A stretch of DNA of 25,293 bases from an uncultured Planctomycetales bacterium (GTDB lineage: Bacteria; Planctomycetota; Planctomycetia; Pirellulales; Thermoguttaceae). The position numbers were made by a program, and so were the translations under genes. Shown piece after piece: positions 1 to 8,149 of this stretch. The stretch spans positions 1 through 25,293 of the forward strand of contig CALARR010000255.1 of assembly GCA_937889015.1 (NCBI GenBank), written 5' to 3'. Numbering within the stretch: position 1 is the first letter of the stretch; every line of letters starts with the position of its first letter. The notes beneath the pieces were generated by a model. It ran no database searches and was not told the DNA's origin. It saw only the letters and a program-made list of their open reading frames with translations.

Positions 1-275
1 TTGCCCGCGCTGACCGCGAAACACAGCCTCGGCCGTCCGAAGGTCCGCCACGGCTCGCAAGAACGCCAGTCGGGCTGGCTCAACAGCGCGACCCGATAGC
101 CTTCGCTCTCCATCAGCCGTCCCAGCAAGGCGTTGGCAAAGCTCGGGTGGTCGACATACGCGTCGCCGGTCACAAACACCACATCCACCTCGTCCCAACC
201 GCGCGCCGCCATCTCGGCCGCGCTCAGGGGCAAGAACTTCTGGGCGTCGGCGTGTCCTCCTGGCGGGTGGTGCAT
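1..275 (-). CDS. ygiQ: YgiQ-family (UPF0313) radical SAM protein, N-terminal part, cut by window edge
   Basis: Reading the minus strand from an ATG at 275-273 gives 91 codons without a stop before the window ends. The start MHHPPGGHADAQKFLPLS is followed by AEMAARGWDEVDVVFVTGD, then AYVDHPSFANALLGRLM, ALLSQPDW and FGRPRLCFAVSAGN. These match the conserved N-terminus of the YgiQ family (FLPMS..EM...GWD, VTGDAYVDHPSFG, SQPDW, G.P.L.F.V.AGN). Members are about 600-700 residues with a radical SAM domain in the middle and usually a C-terminal DUF3362. Both lie outside this window, so the CxxxCxxC cluster motif cannot be checked. The precise cellular role of the family is not established. There is no clear Shine-Dalgarno before the ATG, so the start could lie slightly upstream. 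A possible -10 (TAGAAT, minus strand, 401-396) lies about 120 bases upstream but lacks a convincing -35. Confidence 0.92.
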   Translation of the reverse strand, partial: MHHPPGGHADAQKFLPLSAAEMAARGWDEVDVVFVTGDAYVDHPSFANALLGRLMESEGYRVALLSQPDWRSCEPWRTFGRPRLCFAVSAG

Positions 276-444
276 CGTGTCACGGGGCTGGCGACCGCGC
301 CAGGCAACGAGAGGTCAGGGGGATCATGATGGCGGTGCAAGCTGCTGTCCGCCAGGCCGTGAGGCGACGTCTCACAGCAGGTCTGCTTCTACCCTATTCT
401 AGTCACCTCGGAGGCCTGGGGACAGAATACCGACCGACCTTTAC

Positions 445-493
445 GGGGGGCTGTGTGCGGCCTCTTTCTCCGATTGCTATCGCGCAGCCCCCC
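445..493. repeat. Strong inverted repeat / hairpin between divergent promoters
   Basis: GGGGGGCTG at 445-453 is perfectly complementary to CAGCCCCCC at 485-493, a 9-bp stem of almost pure G-C. On the plus-strand transcript it can be lengthened by pairs that include G-U (454-457 with 481-484). The loop is about 23 bases and pyrimidine-rich. It ends 8 bases before the -35 box at 502. Neither flanking gene ends here, so it is not a simple terminator. It could be an operator, or a stem in a leader transcribed from the minus strand. Confidence 0.5.
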
Positions 494-501
494 AGCCGCT
501 C

Positions 502-530
502 TTGACCGCAACGGCGCAAACCACTATTTT
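502..530 (+). promoter_or_regulatory. Sigma70-type promoter of the FlgI-like gene and smc
   Basis: TTGACC at 502-507 matches five of six bases of the -35 consensus. After exactly 17 bases comes TATTTT at 525-530, four of six against TATAAT. Transcription would start near 537, leaving a leader of about 110 bases before the ATG at 646. The position supports the 646 start over the longer open frame that would begin at 502. Confidence 0.55.
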
Positions 531-645
531 CCCGCCCTCGACTACCTTACCTGAATCTCATCGATCCATGGTTCGAACCGCGACATCCCGGTTTCGGGCT
601 GTCGACCGCCCCTTTTTCTCTCCGGTCGTAAGGGAGCGCTATCGT

Positions 646-2400
646 ATGCAACGCCACCTGCTCATCGTATGCCTGGGAATTCTGCTACAGGCGGGATGCG
701 CGCCGTGGACCACGCAACTCTTCCGGTCGCAAAGCCCGGCCGAGGAAAACGAACCAAGCTCGACCCGCCTGGTCCGGGACATCGCCGTTCCCTTCGGCCT
801 GTTTCCCATTCGCGTGGAGAGCGTGGGGCTGGTGACGGGCCTGGGGGGCACGGGCAGCGACCCGGCGCCCTCGGCCGAGCGTGCCGCCCTGGTGGCCGAG
901 ATGAGCGCGCGCGGCGTGGACTCGCCCAACACCATTCTGGCCTCGAAAACGACATCTCTGGTCCTCATCCGCGCCGTGTTGCGGCCTGGTATCCAGAAGG
1001 GCGATCACTTGGACGTGGAAGTCCGCGTGCCTTCGCGAAGCGAAACCACCAGCCTGCGCGGCGGCTGGCTCATGCAGGCGCGGCTGCAGGAAATGGGGGT
1101 CATGAAGGACAACCAAATCCACAAAGGCAATACGCTGGCCCTGGCCGAAGGGCCGATCATGGTCGATCCCTCGGCGCAGCCGGGCAAAGACAATGTCTCC
1201 CTGGGCCGCGGCCGGATCTTGGGCGGTGCGCTGGCCCTCAAGTCCCGCCCCCTGGGACTCGTCCTCACCCCGGGCAATCAAACCGTGGGCAACGCCTCGC
1301 GCATTGCCAACGTCGTCAACAAGCGTTTTCACATGACGGTCAAGGGCATCCAGACCGGCGTGGCCAAGGCCAAGACCGATCAACTCGTGGAATTGGCCGT
1401 CCACCCCCGCTACAAAGACAACATCGACCGCTATGTCGAAGTCGTGCGCGCCGTGGCCGTCCGCGAAACCTCGGTCGAGCGGAGCGAGCGGCTGGAGAGC
1501 CTCAAACGGCAGTTGCTCGATCCGGCCACGGCCAATTCCGCCGCTCGGCAGTTGGAGGCCATCGGCCGCGATGCCTTGGATGCTCTGCGCGAAGGACTGA
1601 CTCATAGCGACCGGGAAGTTCGCTTCTATGCGGCCGAGTCCCTGGCCTATCTCGACCAGCGCGAGGCGGCCGAGCCGCTGGCCCAGATCGCGCGCGATGA
1701 ACCGGCCTTCCGCGTCTTCGCCCTCAGCGCCTTGGGGGCCATGGAAGATCCGGCCGCGTACGACCAACTCGTAGCCCTTCTGCACCAGGCCAGTGCCGAG
1801 ACTCGTTACGGAGCTTATCGCGCCCTGACCTCGATGCGTCCCAACGATCCCCTGGTCCATGGCGATCCGAGCATCAAGGACTTCCATTACAGCGTGGTCG
1901 ACACCAACGCCCAGCCGATGATCCACGTCACCAGCACGCGCCGGCCGGAAGTCGTGCTCTTCGGTCGCCAACAGTGGTTCGGCAGTCCCTTGTCGGTCAA
2001 TGCCGGACCGCACATCATGGTCACCGGCCTCAATGCCAACGAAATCTCCGTCAGCCGTTATGTGGTCGGCCAGGCCGATCAAAAACGCACCGTGTCCTGC
2101 AACGTCGACGAGGTGGTGCGCGCGATCGTGGATCTGGGCGGGACCTACCCCGACGTCGTGCAGGCCCTCGAAGAAGCCAAACGCGTCCAGGCCCTCAATA
2201 GCCGTTTCGCCGTCGACGCCTTGCCCGAGGCGGGACGCTCCTATGTCCGCGGCAAGAAAGACGAGTTCGACTCGGCTGAGGAGGGGGGAAAAGTCGGCGA
2301 GTCCACGCCCGCCAAGGGGGACAAAGACTCGGAAAACGAACAAACACCCGCCAAAGGTCGGGGCTTCCTTGCTAAAATGATGGGACGCGGGGAGTCCTGA
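646..2400 (+). CDS. Lipoprotein with FlgI-like (P-ring) domain and HEAT repeats
   Basis: The protein is 584 residues. The ATG at 646 is chosen because AGGGAG lies 9 bases upstream and the N-terminus MQRHLLIVCLGILLQAGC is a lipoprotein signal ending in a near-canonical lipobox (C18). Residues 55-275 resemble flagellar P-ring protein FlgI: GLVTGLGGTGSD, KGDHLDVEVRVPSR, SLRGGWLM, LALAEG, GRGRILGGA and a following SRIANVVN. In FlgI these are the GLVVGLDGTGD, G..IDVVVSS, SLRGGTLL, ALAQG and GRI..GA blocks. Residues 295-402 look like HEAT/armadillo repeats (ALDALREGLTHSDREVRFYAAESLAYL and following). Residues 405-555 form a further unrecognised domain, and the tail is charged and low-complexity. 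No flagellar gene is in the window, so a role in a flagellar P ring is doubtful; a lipid-anchored envelope role is inferred. smc starts 31 bases after its stop. Confidence 0.85.
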   Translation: MQRHLLIVCLGILLQAGCAPWTTQLFRSQSPAEENEPSSTRLVRDIAVPFGLFPIRVESVGLVTGLGGTGSDPAPSAERAALVAEMSARGVDSPNTILASKTTSLVLIRAVLRPGIQKGDHLDVEVRVPSRSETTSLRGGWLMQARLQEMGVMKDNQIHKGNTLALAEGPIMVDPSAQPGKDNVSLGRGRILGGALALKSRPLGLVLTPGNQTVGNASRIANVVNKRFHMTVKGIQTGVAKAKTDQLVELAVHPRYKDNIDRYVEVVRAVAVRETSVERSERLESLKRQLLDPATANSAARQLEAIGRDALDALREGLTHSDREVRFYAAESLAYLDQREAAEPLAQIARDEPAFRVFALSALGAMEDPAAYDQLVALLHQASAETRYGAYRALTSMRPNDPLVHGDPSIKDFHYSVVDTNAQPMIHVTSTRRPEVVLFGRQQWFGSPLSVNAGPHIMVTGLNANEISVSRYVVGQADQKRTVSCNVDEVVRAIVDLGGTYPDVVQALEEAKRVQALNSRFAVDALPEAGRSYVRGKKDEFDSAEEGGKVGESTPAKGDKDSENEQTPAKGRGFLAKMMGRGES

Positions 2401-2431
2401 TCGTCCCCTCTGGTTCGGCTCTGTCCTGCTC

Positions 2432-5400
2432 ATGCTGAAGGCCCTGGAACTCCTTGGTTTCAAAAGCTTCGCCGACAAGACGCGGCTGGAGTTCCCGCGT
2501 GGCATCACCGCCGTGGTGGGACCCAACGGTTCCGGCAAGTCGAACGTCGTCGACGCCATCAAGTGGGTCCTGGGCGAGCAAAGCGTCAAAAGCCTCCGCG
2601 GCCGAGAAATGGCCGATGTGATCTTCAACGGCTCCGGCACGCGCCGTGCCCTGAACTCGGCCGAGATCACCCTCACCCTGGACAACGCCGATCACCGCCT
2701 GGCCATCGACACCCAGGAAGTCCACCTCACCCGTCGCGTCTATCGCAGCGGGGAAGGCGAATACCTCATCAATCGCCAGCCCTGCCGGCTCCGCGATATC
2801 CGCGATCTGCTGTCCGGCACGGGCATGGGCACCGAAGCCTACAGCGTCATCGAACAGGGCAAGGTCGACGTCCTGCTCCAGTCCTCGGCCAAGGACCGCC
2901 GCATCATCTTCGAAGAGGCGGCCGGCATCAGCCGCTTCAAGTCCAAGAAGCTCGAAGCCCTGCGGCGCCTGGATCGCGTGCAGCAGAACCTGCTGCGTTT
3001 GTCGGACATCGTGGAAGAGGTCGACAGCCGGCTCCGCAACGTCCGCAGCCAGGCGGCCAAAGCCCGCCGCTACAAGGAGTACAGCGACCGCCTGCAGCAA
3101 TTGCGCACGCATGTGGGGCTGGTCGATTGGCGGCGACTGACCGAGCGGCTCGAATCGCTGGAAAGCGAGTGCCGTGCGATCGGCGACGATCGGGACGGCG
3201 CCCTGGCCGCGGTGGAATCGTTGGAAGCTCAACTGCTGGCCACCGATGGCGCAACCAACGAGATCAACGAGACCCTGCAGGTCTCCGAAGCCCAGATCGC
3301 CGCCAATCGCGAACGGATCGCCGCCGCCGAATCCACCGTCGAGCACGAACGCGATCGCAGCCGCGACCTGGACGAAGAAATCGCCCGGCATCGCCGCCAG
3401 TTGGTGGCCCTCAGTGCGCGCGCCGGCGATCTGCAGCAGCAGATGGTCGATACGGGCCAGTCCATGCAGGCCGCCGAACTGCAGCACCGCGACATCGCGC
3501 GCCGGCTCGCCGAAAGCGAACGCGATCTGACCGAGGTCATGGCTCAGCTCGATCGGCTGCGCTCCGAGAATCAGCAGCGCCGCGAGGCGCTGTTGGAGCA
3601 GATGCGCCAGGCGGCCGCTTTGGGCAACGAAATCAGCCGGCTCTCCTCCGAACTGGCCGCCGCCGATGCCACGCGCCAACGCGCCTCCGCGCGCGCCGCC
3701 GAGTTGGAGACACAACGTGCGCGCCTGGCCGACGAAATCGCCACGCTCCGCAACCAGCAGCAGGATCTCGCGCGCGGCCTCGATGAACAGGAGGAACTGC
3801 TCGCGCAGGCCCGCATCCGGCTCCAGGAACAACGCCAGGCGCAGACGGCCGGGCAACAGAAACTGTCCCAGATCCGCGAACATTTCAGCCGCCTCGCCGA
3901 ACGAGCCAGCCTGCTGGAGGAACTGGAAAAACGCCAGGAAGGGCTCAGCGCGGGAGTCAAAGAGGTCCTCGTCCTCAGCCGCGCTTCCGACGCAGGGCCT
4001 TTCCGGCTGATCTGTGGCCTGGTGGCCGACCTGTTCCAGGTGCCCCTGGAGACCGCGCCGCTGGTGGAAGTGGTCCTCGGCCCCGCCTCGCAATACCTCG
4101 TCGCTCCCCGCTCGCCCGAATTGCTGCAGGCCGTGCAGTCATTGGCCTACCGGCTCACAGGGCGCGTGGGGTTCCTGTGGCTCGAGGAGCGCGCCGATCA
4201 CGCCGTCGCCGAGCCGGACCTTCAAGGGCGGCCCGGCGTCCTGGCGCGTGTCGATCAATTCGTGCAGACCGAGGCCCGCTTCGTCCCCCTGGCCCGTCGG
4301 TTGCTGGGACGTACCTGGGTTGTCGAACGTCTGGAGCACGCCTGGGACCTGGTCGCCCAGGGCGTTGGGCCCGTCGGCTTCGTGACCCTCGCCGGCGAAT
4401 ACCTGGCGCCCGACGGCACCTTGGTCGTCGGCCCGCGCCAGGCCGCCACCGGCATCATCTCGCGCCGCAGCGAACTGCGCTCCCTGCAGGGGCAGATGCA
4501 GCAGTACGAATCCCAGATCCAGGAAACCCAGGCCGCCCTGGCTCGCGGCCAGCAACGGATCGCAGCCCAGGAACAGCAACTCGAAGAGCTGACCCGCGAA
4601 CAACAGCAATCGCAGCAGGCCCTGGCCGACAACCGCCTCAGGGTCTCGGTGGCCGAACAGGATTCCGCGCGGCTCGACGAACAACGCGTCCAGGTGGAAG
4701 GCGAATGGCAGGCGGCCCAACAGCAGCACGCGTCGGCCGCCGAACAACTGGCTGCGGCCCAGGCTCAGCAACAGGCCGTGGAAGCGGGGCTCGCCGAGTT
4801 GCAGGCCCGCCTCGCGGCCCTCACCGGCCAGGTCACGACCCTCGAACTCCAGCAGCGCGACCGCGCGCGCGAAGCCACCGAGACCAAGGTCGAGCTGGCC
4901 AAGAGCGAGGAGCGCCTGGGCAATCTGCGCACCCGTCTGAACCAGTTCGAAGAGAGCCAACAGGAACGGCAACGCGCGATCCTCGAAGGTCGCCAGCAGT
5001 TGTCCGAGGCCCTGCAGCGTGGCCGGCAGTCGCTGTGGAATATCCTGCATGCCGAAATGGAGATCGCCGATCTCTATCTCCGCAAGGAACGCTTTGTCGC
5101 GGAAACCGCCGATCTGGTCCAACGCCGTGCCGCGCTGCAACAGCAACGCGGCGTGTTGATGGCCGACGCCCAGAGAATTCGCGGCCGAATCCGCAAAATC
5201 GAAGAGAAGCTGCACACCAAGCAGTTGGAGGCCAACGAAGTCCGCCACGAACGATCGGCCCTCGCCGACCGCTTGCGCGAGGATTACGGCGTGGAACTGG
5301 CCGCGCAAGAGAGCGAGCCTACAGCCGAGGAGCAACTTCAGCGCGACGAAGTGCAGCAGGAAATCGATGACTTGCGCCGCAAGATCAACCACCTGGGCAA

Positions 5401-6088
5401 TGTGAACCTGGAGGCCCTGGAAGAGTTGGATCAGTTGGACACCCGCTACCAGTCCCTCTCGGCCCAGTACCAGGATCTGACCGGCGCCAAGGCCGCGCTG
5501 GAAAAGATCATCGAGAAGATCAATGTCGACAGCCGGCGGCTCTTCGTCGAAACGCTGCAAACGGTCCGCGAACACTTTCAAACCCTCTTCCGCGACCTCT
5601 TCGGCGGTGGCCGGGCCGATATCGTGCTGGAAGAAGGCGAAGACATCCTGGAGACCGGCATCGAGATCGTCGCTCGGCCCCCCGGCAAGGAACCGCGCAG
5701 CATCTCGCTGCTCAGCGGCGGCGAGAAGACCATGACCTGCGTGGCCCTCCTGCTGGCCATCTTCCGCAGCCGCCCCAGCCCCTTCTGCGTCCTGGACGAA
5801 GTCGACGCCGCCCTGGACGAGGCCAACATCGATCGCTTCACCAAGGTCCTGCAAGACTTCCTCAAGTGGACCCAGTTCATCATCGTTACCCACTCCAAGA
5901 AAACGATGACCTGCGCCAATCAGATCTACGGCGTGACGATGCAGGAGTCGGGCGTGTCGAAGCAGGTCTCGGTCCGCTTCGAGGATGTCAGCGACGACGG
6001 CCACATCAGCCAGAAACGCCTGGCCGAGGCCGAGGCCGAAGAAGCCGCCCAGGCCCGGCAGAACGGTCAGGCCGAAGAAGCCGCCTGA
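2432..6088 (+). CDS. smc: Chromosome segregation/condensation ATPase SMC
   Basis: The protein is 1218 residues, normal for bacterial SMC. It forms the coiled-coil ATPase dimer that, with ScpA and ScpB, loads on and organises the nucleoid. The Walker A GPNGSGKSN is at residues 30-38. Two long heptad-rich, Glu/Gln/Arg/Ala-rich arms flank a hinge at about 523-670 (LICGLVADLFQVPLE to LVVGPRQA). The ABC signature LLSGGEK is at 1093-1099 and the Walker B FCVLDEVDAALDEANIDRF at 1118-1136, with the catalytic Glu at 1123. The C-terminal block THSKKTMTCANQIYGVTMQESGVSK is typical. The start has no evident Shine-Dalgarno; translation probably depends on the upstream gene or a leader-independent mode. 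The last residues are an Ala/Glu-rich tail. No ScpA or ScpB gene is nearby. Confidence in the family is essentially complete. Confidence 0.98.
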   Translation: MLKALELLGFKSFADKTRLEFPRGITAVVGPNGSGKSNVVDAIKWVLGEQSVKSLRGREMADVIFNGSGTRRALNSAEITLTLDNADHRLAIDTQEVHLTRRVYRSGEGEYLINRQPCRLRDIRDLLSGTGMGTEAYSVIEQGKVDVLLQSSAKDRRIIFEEAAGISRFKSKKLEALRRLDRVQQNLLRLSDIVEEVDSRLRNVRSQAAKARRYKEYSDRLQQLRTHVGLVDWRRLTERLESLESECRAIGDDRDGALAAVESLEAQLLATDGATNEINETLQVSEAQIAANRERIAAAESTVEHERDRSRDLDEEIARHRRQLVALSARAGDLQQQMVDTGQSMQAAELQHRDIARRLAESERDLTEVMAQLDRLRSENQQRREALLEQMRQAAALGNEISRLSSELAAADATRQRASARAAELETQRARLADEIATLRNQQQDLARGLDEQEELLAQARIRLQEQRQAQTAGQQKLSQIREHFSRLAERASLLEELEKRQEGLSAGVKEVLVLSRASDAGPFRLICGLVADLFQVPLETAPLVEVVLGPASQYLVAPRSPELLQAVQSLAYRLTGRVGFLWLEERADHAVAEPDLQGRPGVLARVDQFVQTEARFVPLARRLLGRTWVVERLEHAWDLVAQGVGPVGFVTLAGEYLAPDGTLVVGPRQAATGIISRRSELRSLQGQMQQYESQIQETQAALARGQQRIAAQEQQLEELTREQQQSQQALADNRLRVSVAEQDSARLDEQRVQVEGEWQAAQQQHASAAEQLAAAQAQQQAVEAGLAELQARLAALTGQVTTLELQQRDRAREATETKVELAKSEERLGNLRTRLNQFEESQQERQRAILEGRQQLSEALQRGRQSLWNILHAEMEIADLYLRKERFVAETADLVQRRAALQQQRGVLMADAQRIRGRIRKIEEKLHTKQLEANEVRHERSALADRLREDYGVELAAQESEPTAEEQLQRDEVQQEIDDLRRKINHLGNVNLEALEELDQLDTRYQSLSAQYQDLTGAKAALEKIIEKINVDSRRLFVETLQTVREHFQTLFRDLFGGGRADIVLEEGEDILETGIEIVARPPGKEPRSISLLSGGEKTMTCVALLLAIFRSRPSPFCVLDEVDAALDEANIDRFTKVLQDFLKWTQFIIVTHSKKTMTCANQIYGVTMQESGVSKQVSVRFEDVSDDGHISQKRLAEAEAEEAAQARQNGQAEEAA

Positions 6089-6441
6089 ATCGAGCCGCCA
6101 TCACCCGCGCAACGGCGCCCCTCGGCGCAGTCGCTCGCTTCGCCTGCCGCGACCGTCTCGCCTGCGTGCCCTCTCAGGTTCCGCCGTGAACGCTCCCCTC
6201 GCGCGCGAGGCGGGGGGGCCGAGGGGAGGGGACTTGCGATTCCTGGAGGTCTACGACTCCACAAGTGAAGCCACCCTCACCCCGGACCAGCCGGTTCAAT
6301 CCTCGTGCGTCTTCCCCTGCCAGGCGGCGCTGGAGAAGGCAACGCGCACCGCGCGCAGGCGCGCCCACGATTTCTCAAATGGAGCCGCGCTCACCCCGGC
6401 CCTCTCCCGGCGCGCGAGAAAACGAACCTGCTGACGGCCTC
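6089..6441. other. Gap between convergent smc and PiT genes with GC-rich repeat fragments
   Basis: No credible gene is seen. The stretch 6193-6228 contains CTCCCCTCG and its complement CGAGGGGAG (9-bp stem), with a separate 14-base perfect palindrome at 6197-6210 overlapping it. The 10-mer CTCACCCCGG occurs at 6276-6285 and again at 6390-6399, the second inside a block reading CTCACCCCGGCCCTCTCCC. Such blocks look like pieces of dispersed GC-rich intergenic repeats seen in many high-GC genomes. The hairpin could end smc transcription, but it has no T-tract. Confidence 0.5.
6193..6228. repeat. GC-rich inverted repeat downstream of smc
   Basis: CTCCCCTCG at 6193-6201 pairs perfectly with CGAGGGGAG at 6220-6228 over an 18-base loop. 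An alternative fold is the perfect palindrome CCTCGCGCGCGAGG at 6197-6210. It lies 105 bases after the smc stop. It could be a rho-dependent or T-less terminator, or simply a degenerate dispersed repeat. Confidence 0.45.
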
Positions 6442-7506
6442 TCAGATCCCGCCCAGCACGAACCGTTGCAGCACGTATCCCAGCAAGCCCGTGGCCGGGA
6501 TGGTCAGCACCCAGGTCCACACCATCCGCGCCACCACGGTCCATTTCACGGCCCCCAGCCGGCGCGTGGCCCCCACGCCCATGATCGAAGCCGAGATCAC
6601 GTGCGTCGTCGACAAGGGGATGCCCATGTGGCTGGCCACCTGAATCACCGCCGCCGCCGTGGTCTCCGCGGCGAAACCGTGGACCGGCTGCAGCTTGACC
6701 ATGCTGTGCCCCAGCGTGCGGATGATCCGCCAACCCCCGGCCGCCGTGCCCGCCGCCATCGTCAGCGAGCAGACGACTTTGACCCACGTGGCAATCTCGA
6801 ACTCGGGCGTTTGCAGGAAGTGTAGCCAGCCGGGAAGGCTGCCAAACAAATCCCCCTGCGTGCCCGCAAACAGCGCCAGGGTGATGATCCCCATCGTCTT
6901 CTGGGCGTCGTTGCTCCCGTGGCTAAGGCCCATCAGCGAGGCGCTCAGCAGTTGCAGCCGGCCAAAAATGTTGTTGACCTGCCGGGGCCGCCAGTTCTGC
7001 AGCAGGACCAACAGAATCCCCATCACCACAAAGCCCAACAGCAGGCCCAGGGCCGGCGACAGCATCATGGGCAGGACCACCTTCGGCCACAGCCCTTCGA
7101 CCTGCTGCGTCACGGGGTTCACCACCGACCAGCGGATCACGTCCAATCGACCACTGGCCGAAGCCACCGCCGCGCCGCACAAACCGCCGATCAAGGCGTG
7201 ACTGGAACTGGACGGCAACCCCAGCCGCCAGGTGGCCAGATTCCAGATCACGGCCGCCACCAGGGCGCTCAGCAGCGTGTGCAGGGTGATGCCTTCCGTC
7301 TCCACCAGGCCCCGGCCGATCGTCGTCGCCACCGCGGTTCCCATCAGGGCGCCGATCAAGTTGCAGACCGCCGCCATCAGCACGGCCTGCCGGGGCATCA
7401 GAACGCGCGTCGAGACCACCGTGGCGATGGCGTTGGCCGTGTCGTGAAAGCCGTTGATGTACTCGAAGACCAGCCCGAGCAGGATTACGCCGAACACCAG
7501 GGTCAT
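6442..7506 (-). CDS. pit: PiT-family low-affinity inorganic phosphate transporter
   Basis: A 354-residue polytopic membrane protein of the PF01384 family, which imports phosphate (often as metal-phosphate) driven by H+ or Na+. The two inverted family signatures are clear: GFHDTANAIATVV at residues 19-31 and SHGSNDAQKTMG at 195-206. The conserved PSSSSHALIGGL (repeat 1) and PLSTTHVISASIMGVG (repeat 2) are also present. About ten hydrophobic segments are visible, and the length fits short bacterial PiT proteins without the long central loop. It follows the DUF47 gene by 16 bases on the same strand, with a weak GGAAAG upstream of the ATG, so the two are almost certainly co-transcribed. Expression is probably phosphate-regulated through the repeat array at 8348-8376. 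This arrangement, DUF47 then PiT, is a standard bacterial pair. Confidence 0.95.
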   Translation of the reverse strand: MTLVFGVILLGLVFEYINGFHDTANAIATVVSTRVLMPRQAVLMAAVCNLIGALMGTAVATTIGRGLVETEGITLHTLLSALVAAVIWNLATWRLGLPSSSSHALIGGLCGAAVASASGRLDVIRWSVVNPVTQQVEGLWPKVVLPMMLSPALGLLLGFVVMGILLVLLQNWRPRQVNNIFGRLQLLSASLMGLSHGSNDAQKTMGIITLALFAGTQGDLFGSLPGWLHFLQTPEFEIATWVKVVCSLTMAAGTAAGGWRIIRTLGHSMVKLQPVHGFAAETTAAAVIQVASHMGIPLSTTHVISASIMGVGATRRLGAVKWTVVARMVWTWVLTIPATGLLGYVLQRFVLGGI

Positions 7507-7522
7507 CGCCGCCGCTTTCCGC

Positions 7523-8149
7523 TCAGGAGTTCTTCAGCACAATCTGGAAAACCACATTGCCCGCGTCGCGGCAGCGATCGATGACCTTTTCCAGAAGCTC
7601 GAGCAGATCGCGGAGCACGATCATTTGCAGCGCCTCGTACTGGCCGCCATACAGCTCTTGCAGCAGCGAGAGCATGAGCTTGTCGGCCTCCCCCTCATAC
7701 TGGTGCAGTCGGTCGTTGTCCGCCTGCACGACATCCAACTGCGGGTGGCGCAGATGCCGGACCATATCGCCCAGCGTATCGGTGGCCTGTTGCAGCAGCA
7801 CCGATTGGCGTTCGAAGAGCTCGACTCTGAAATGCGGCTGAAGAAGGAACAGACGCTCGGCAAACTTCTTGATCACCTTGGGAATTCGCGACAAGGCACA
7901 AGACAACGCGTCGATGTCCTCGCGCTCGAAGGGCGTGATGAACGTGTTGCACACCAGACGGCTGATTTGCTCCCGGATGCGCTTGTCTTCCTTGCGGAAA
8001 CCAACGAACCGTTCCAGGCTCTGGCCGTTTCCGGGGGCCTTGATCAGTTCGCGTACGGCTTGCGCCGAGCGTCGCGCCTCGTCCGCGCTGGCCTCCAGCA
8101 AATCGAAGAAGCGATCCCCGCGACCAATCAGACGCTGTAAGGACAACAT
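7523..8149 (-). CDS. DUF47 family PhoU-like protein, partner of PiT
   Basis: With the ATG at 8149 the protein is 208 residues (MLSLQRLIGRGDRFFDLLEASADEARRS), the usual size for DUF47 (PF01865), an all-helical PhoU-like family. Recognisable features are the FFDLLE opening, the EREDIDALSCALSRIPKVIKK segment, a central helix with LLQQATDTLGDMV, and the C-terminal EALQMIVLRDLLELLEKVIDRCRDAGNVV. Acidic pairs in these helices (EREDID, E/D-rich C-terminal helix) are those that bind metal clusters in PhoU-like folds. A longer frame begins at 8239, adding 30 residues with no family resemblance, so 8149 is preferred although no clear Shine-Dalgarno marks it. DUF47 proteins are thought to modulate the adjacent PiT transporter; the 16-base spacing supports this. 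Confidence 0.9.
   Translation of the reverse strand: MLSLQRLIGRGDRFFDLLEASADEARRSAQAVRELIKAPGNGQSLERFVGFRKEDKRIREQISRLVCNTFITPFEREDIDALSCALSRIPKVIKKFAERLFLLQPHFRVELFERQSVLLQQATDTLGDMVRHLRHPQLDVVQADNDRLHQYEGEADKLMLSLLQELYGGQYEALQMIVLRDLLELLEKVIDRCRDAGNVVFQIVLKNS

Larger units (their letters stand above)
276..645. other. Divergent intergenic region between ygiQ and the FlgI-like gene
   Basis: This 370-base region contains the promoters for two genes pointing away from each other. The longest plus-strand frame through it opens at a TTG at 502, but that TTG is the first half of a -35 box, and the translated stretch 502-645 has no recognisable protein character. The real downstream start is the ATG at 646, preceded by AGGGAG at 631-636. 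A strong inverted repeat at 445-493 and the promoter at 502-530 are listed separately. No other RNA gene or ORF is convincing here. Confidence 0.6.

Noticed and set aside
133..402. Small plus-strand ORFs at the left end
   Set aside because: They lie antisense to the ygiQ N-terminus and in its upstream region, and have no ribosome site or recognisable sequence.
502..645. An N-terminal extension of the FlgI-like protein from a TTG at 502
   Set aside because: The TTG is the -35 box of a promoter; the extension has no signal-like or domain character; the ATG at 646 has a ribosome site and a lipoprotein signal.
4139..6004. A 621-codon antisense frame over smc
   Set aside because: SMC motifs are on the plus strand; this mirrors its heptad-rich codons.
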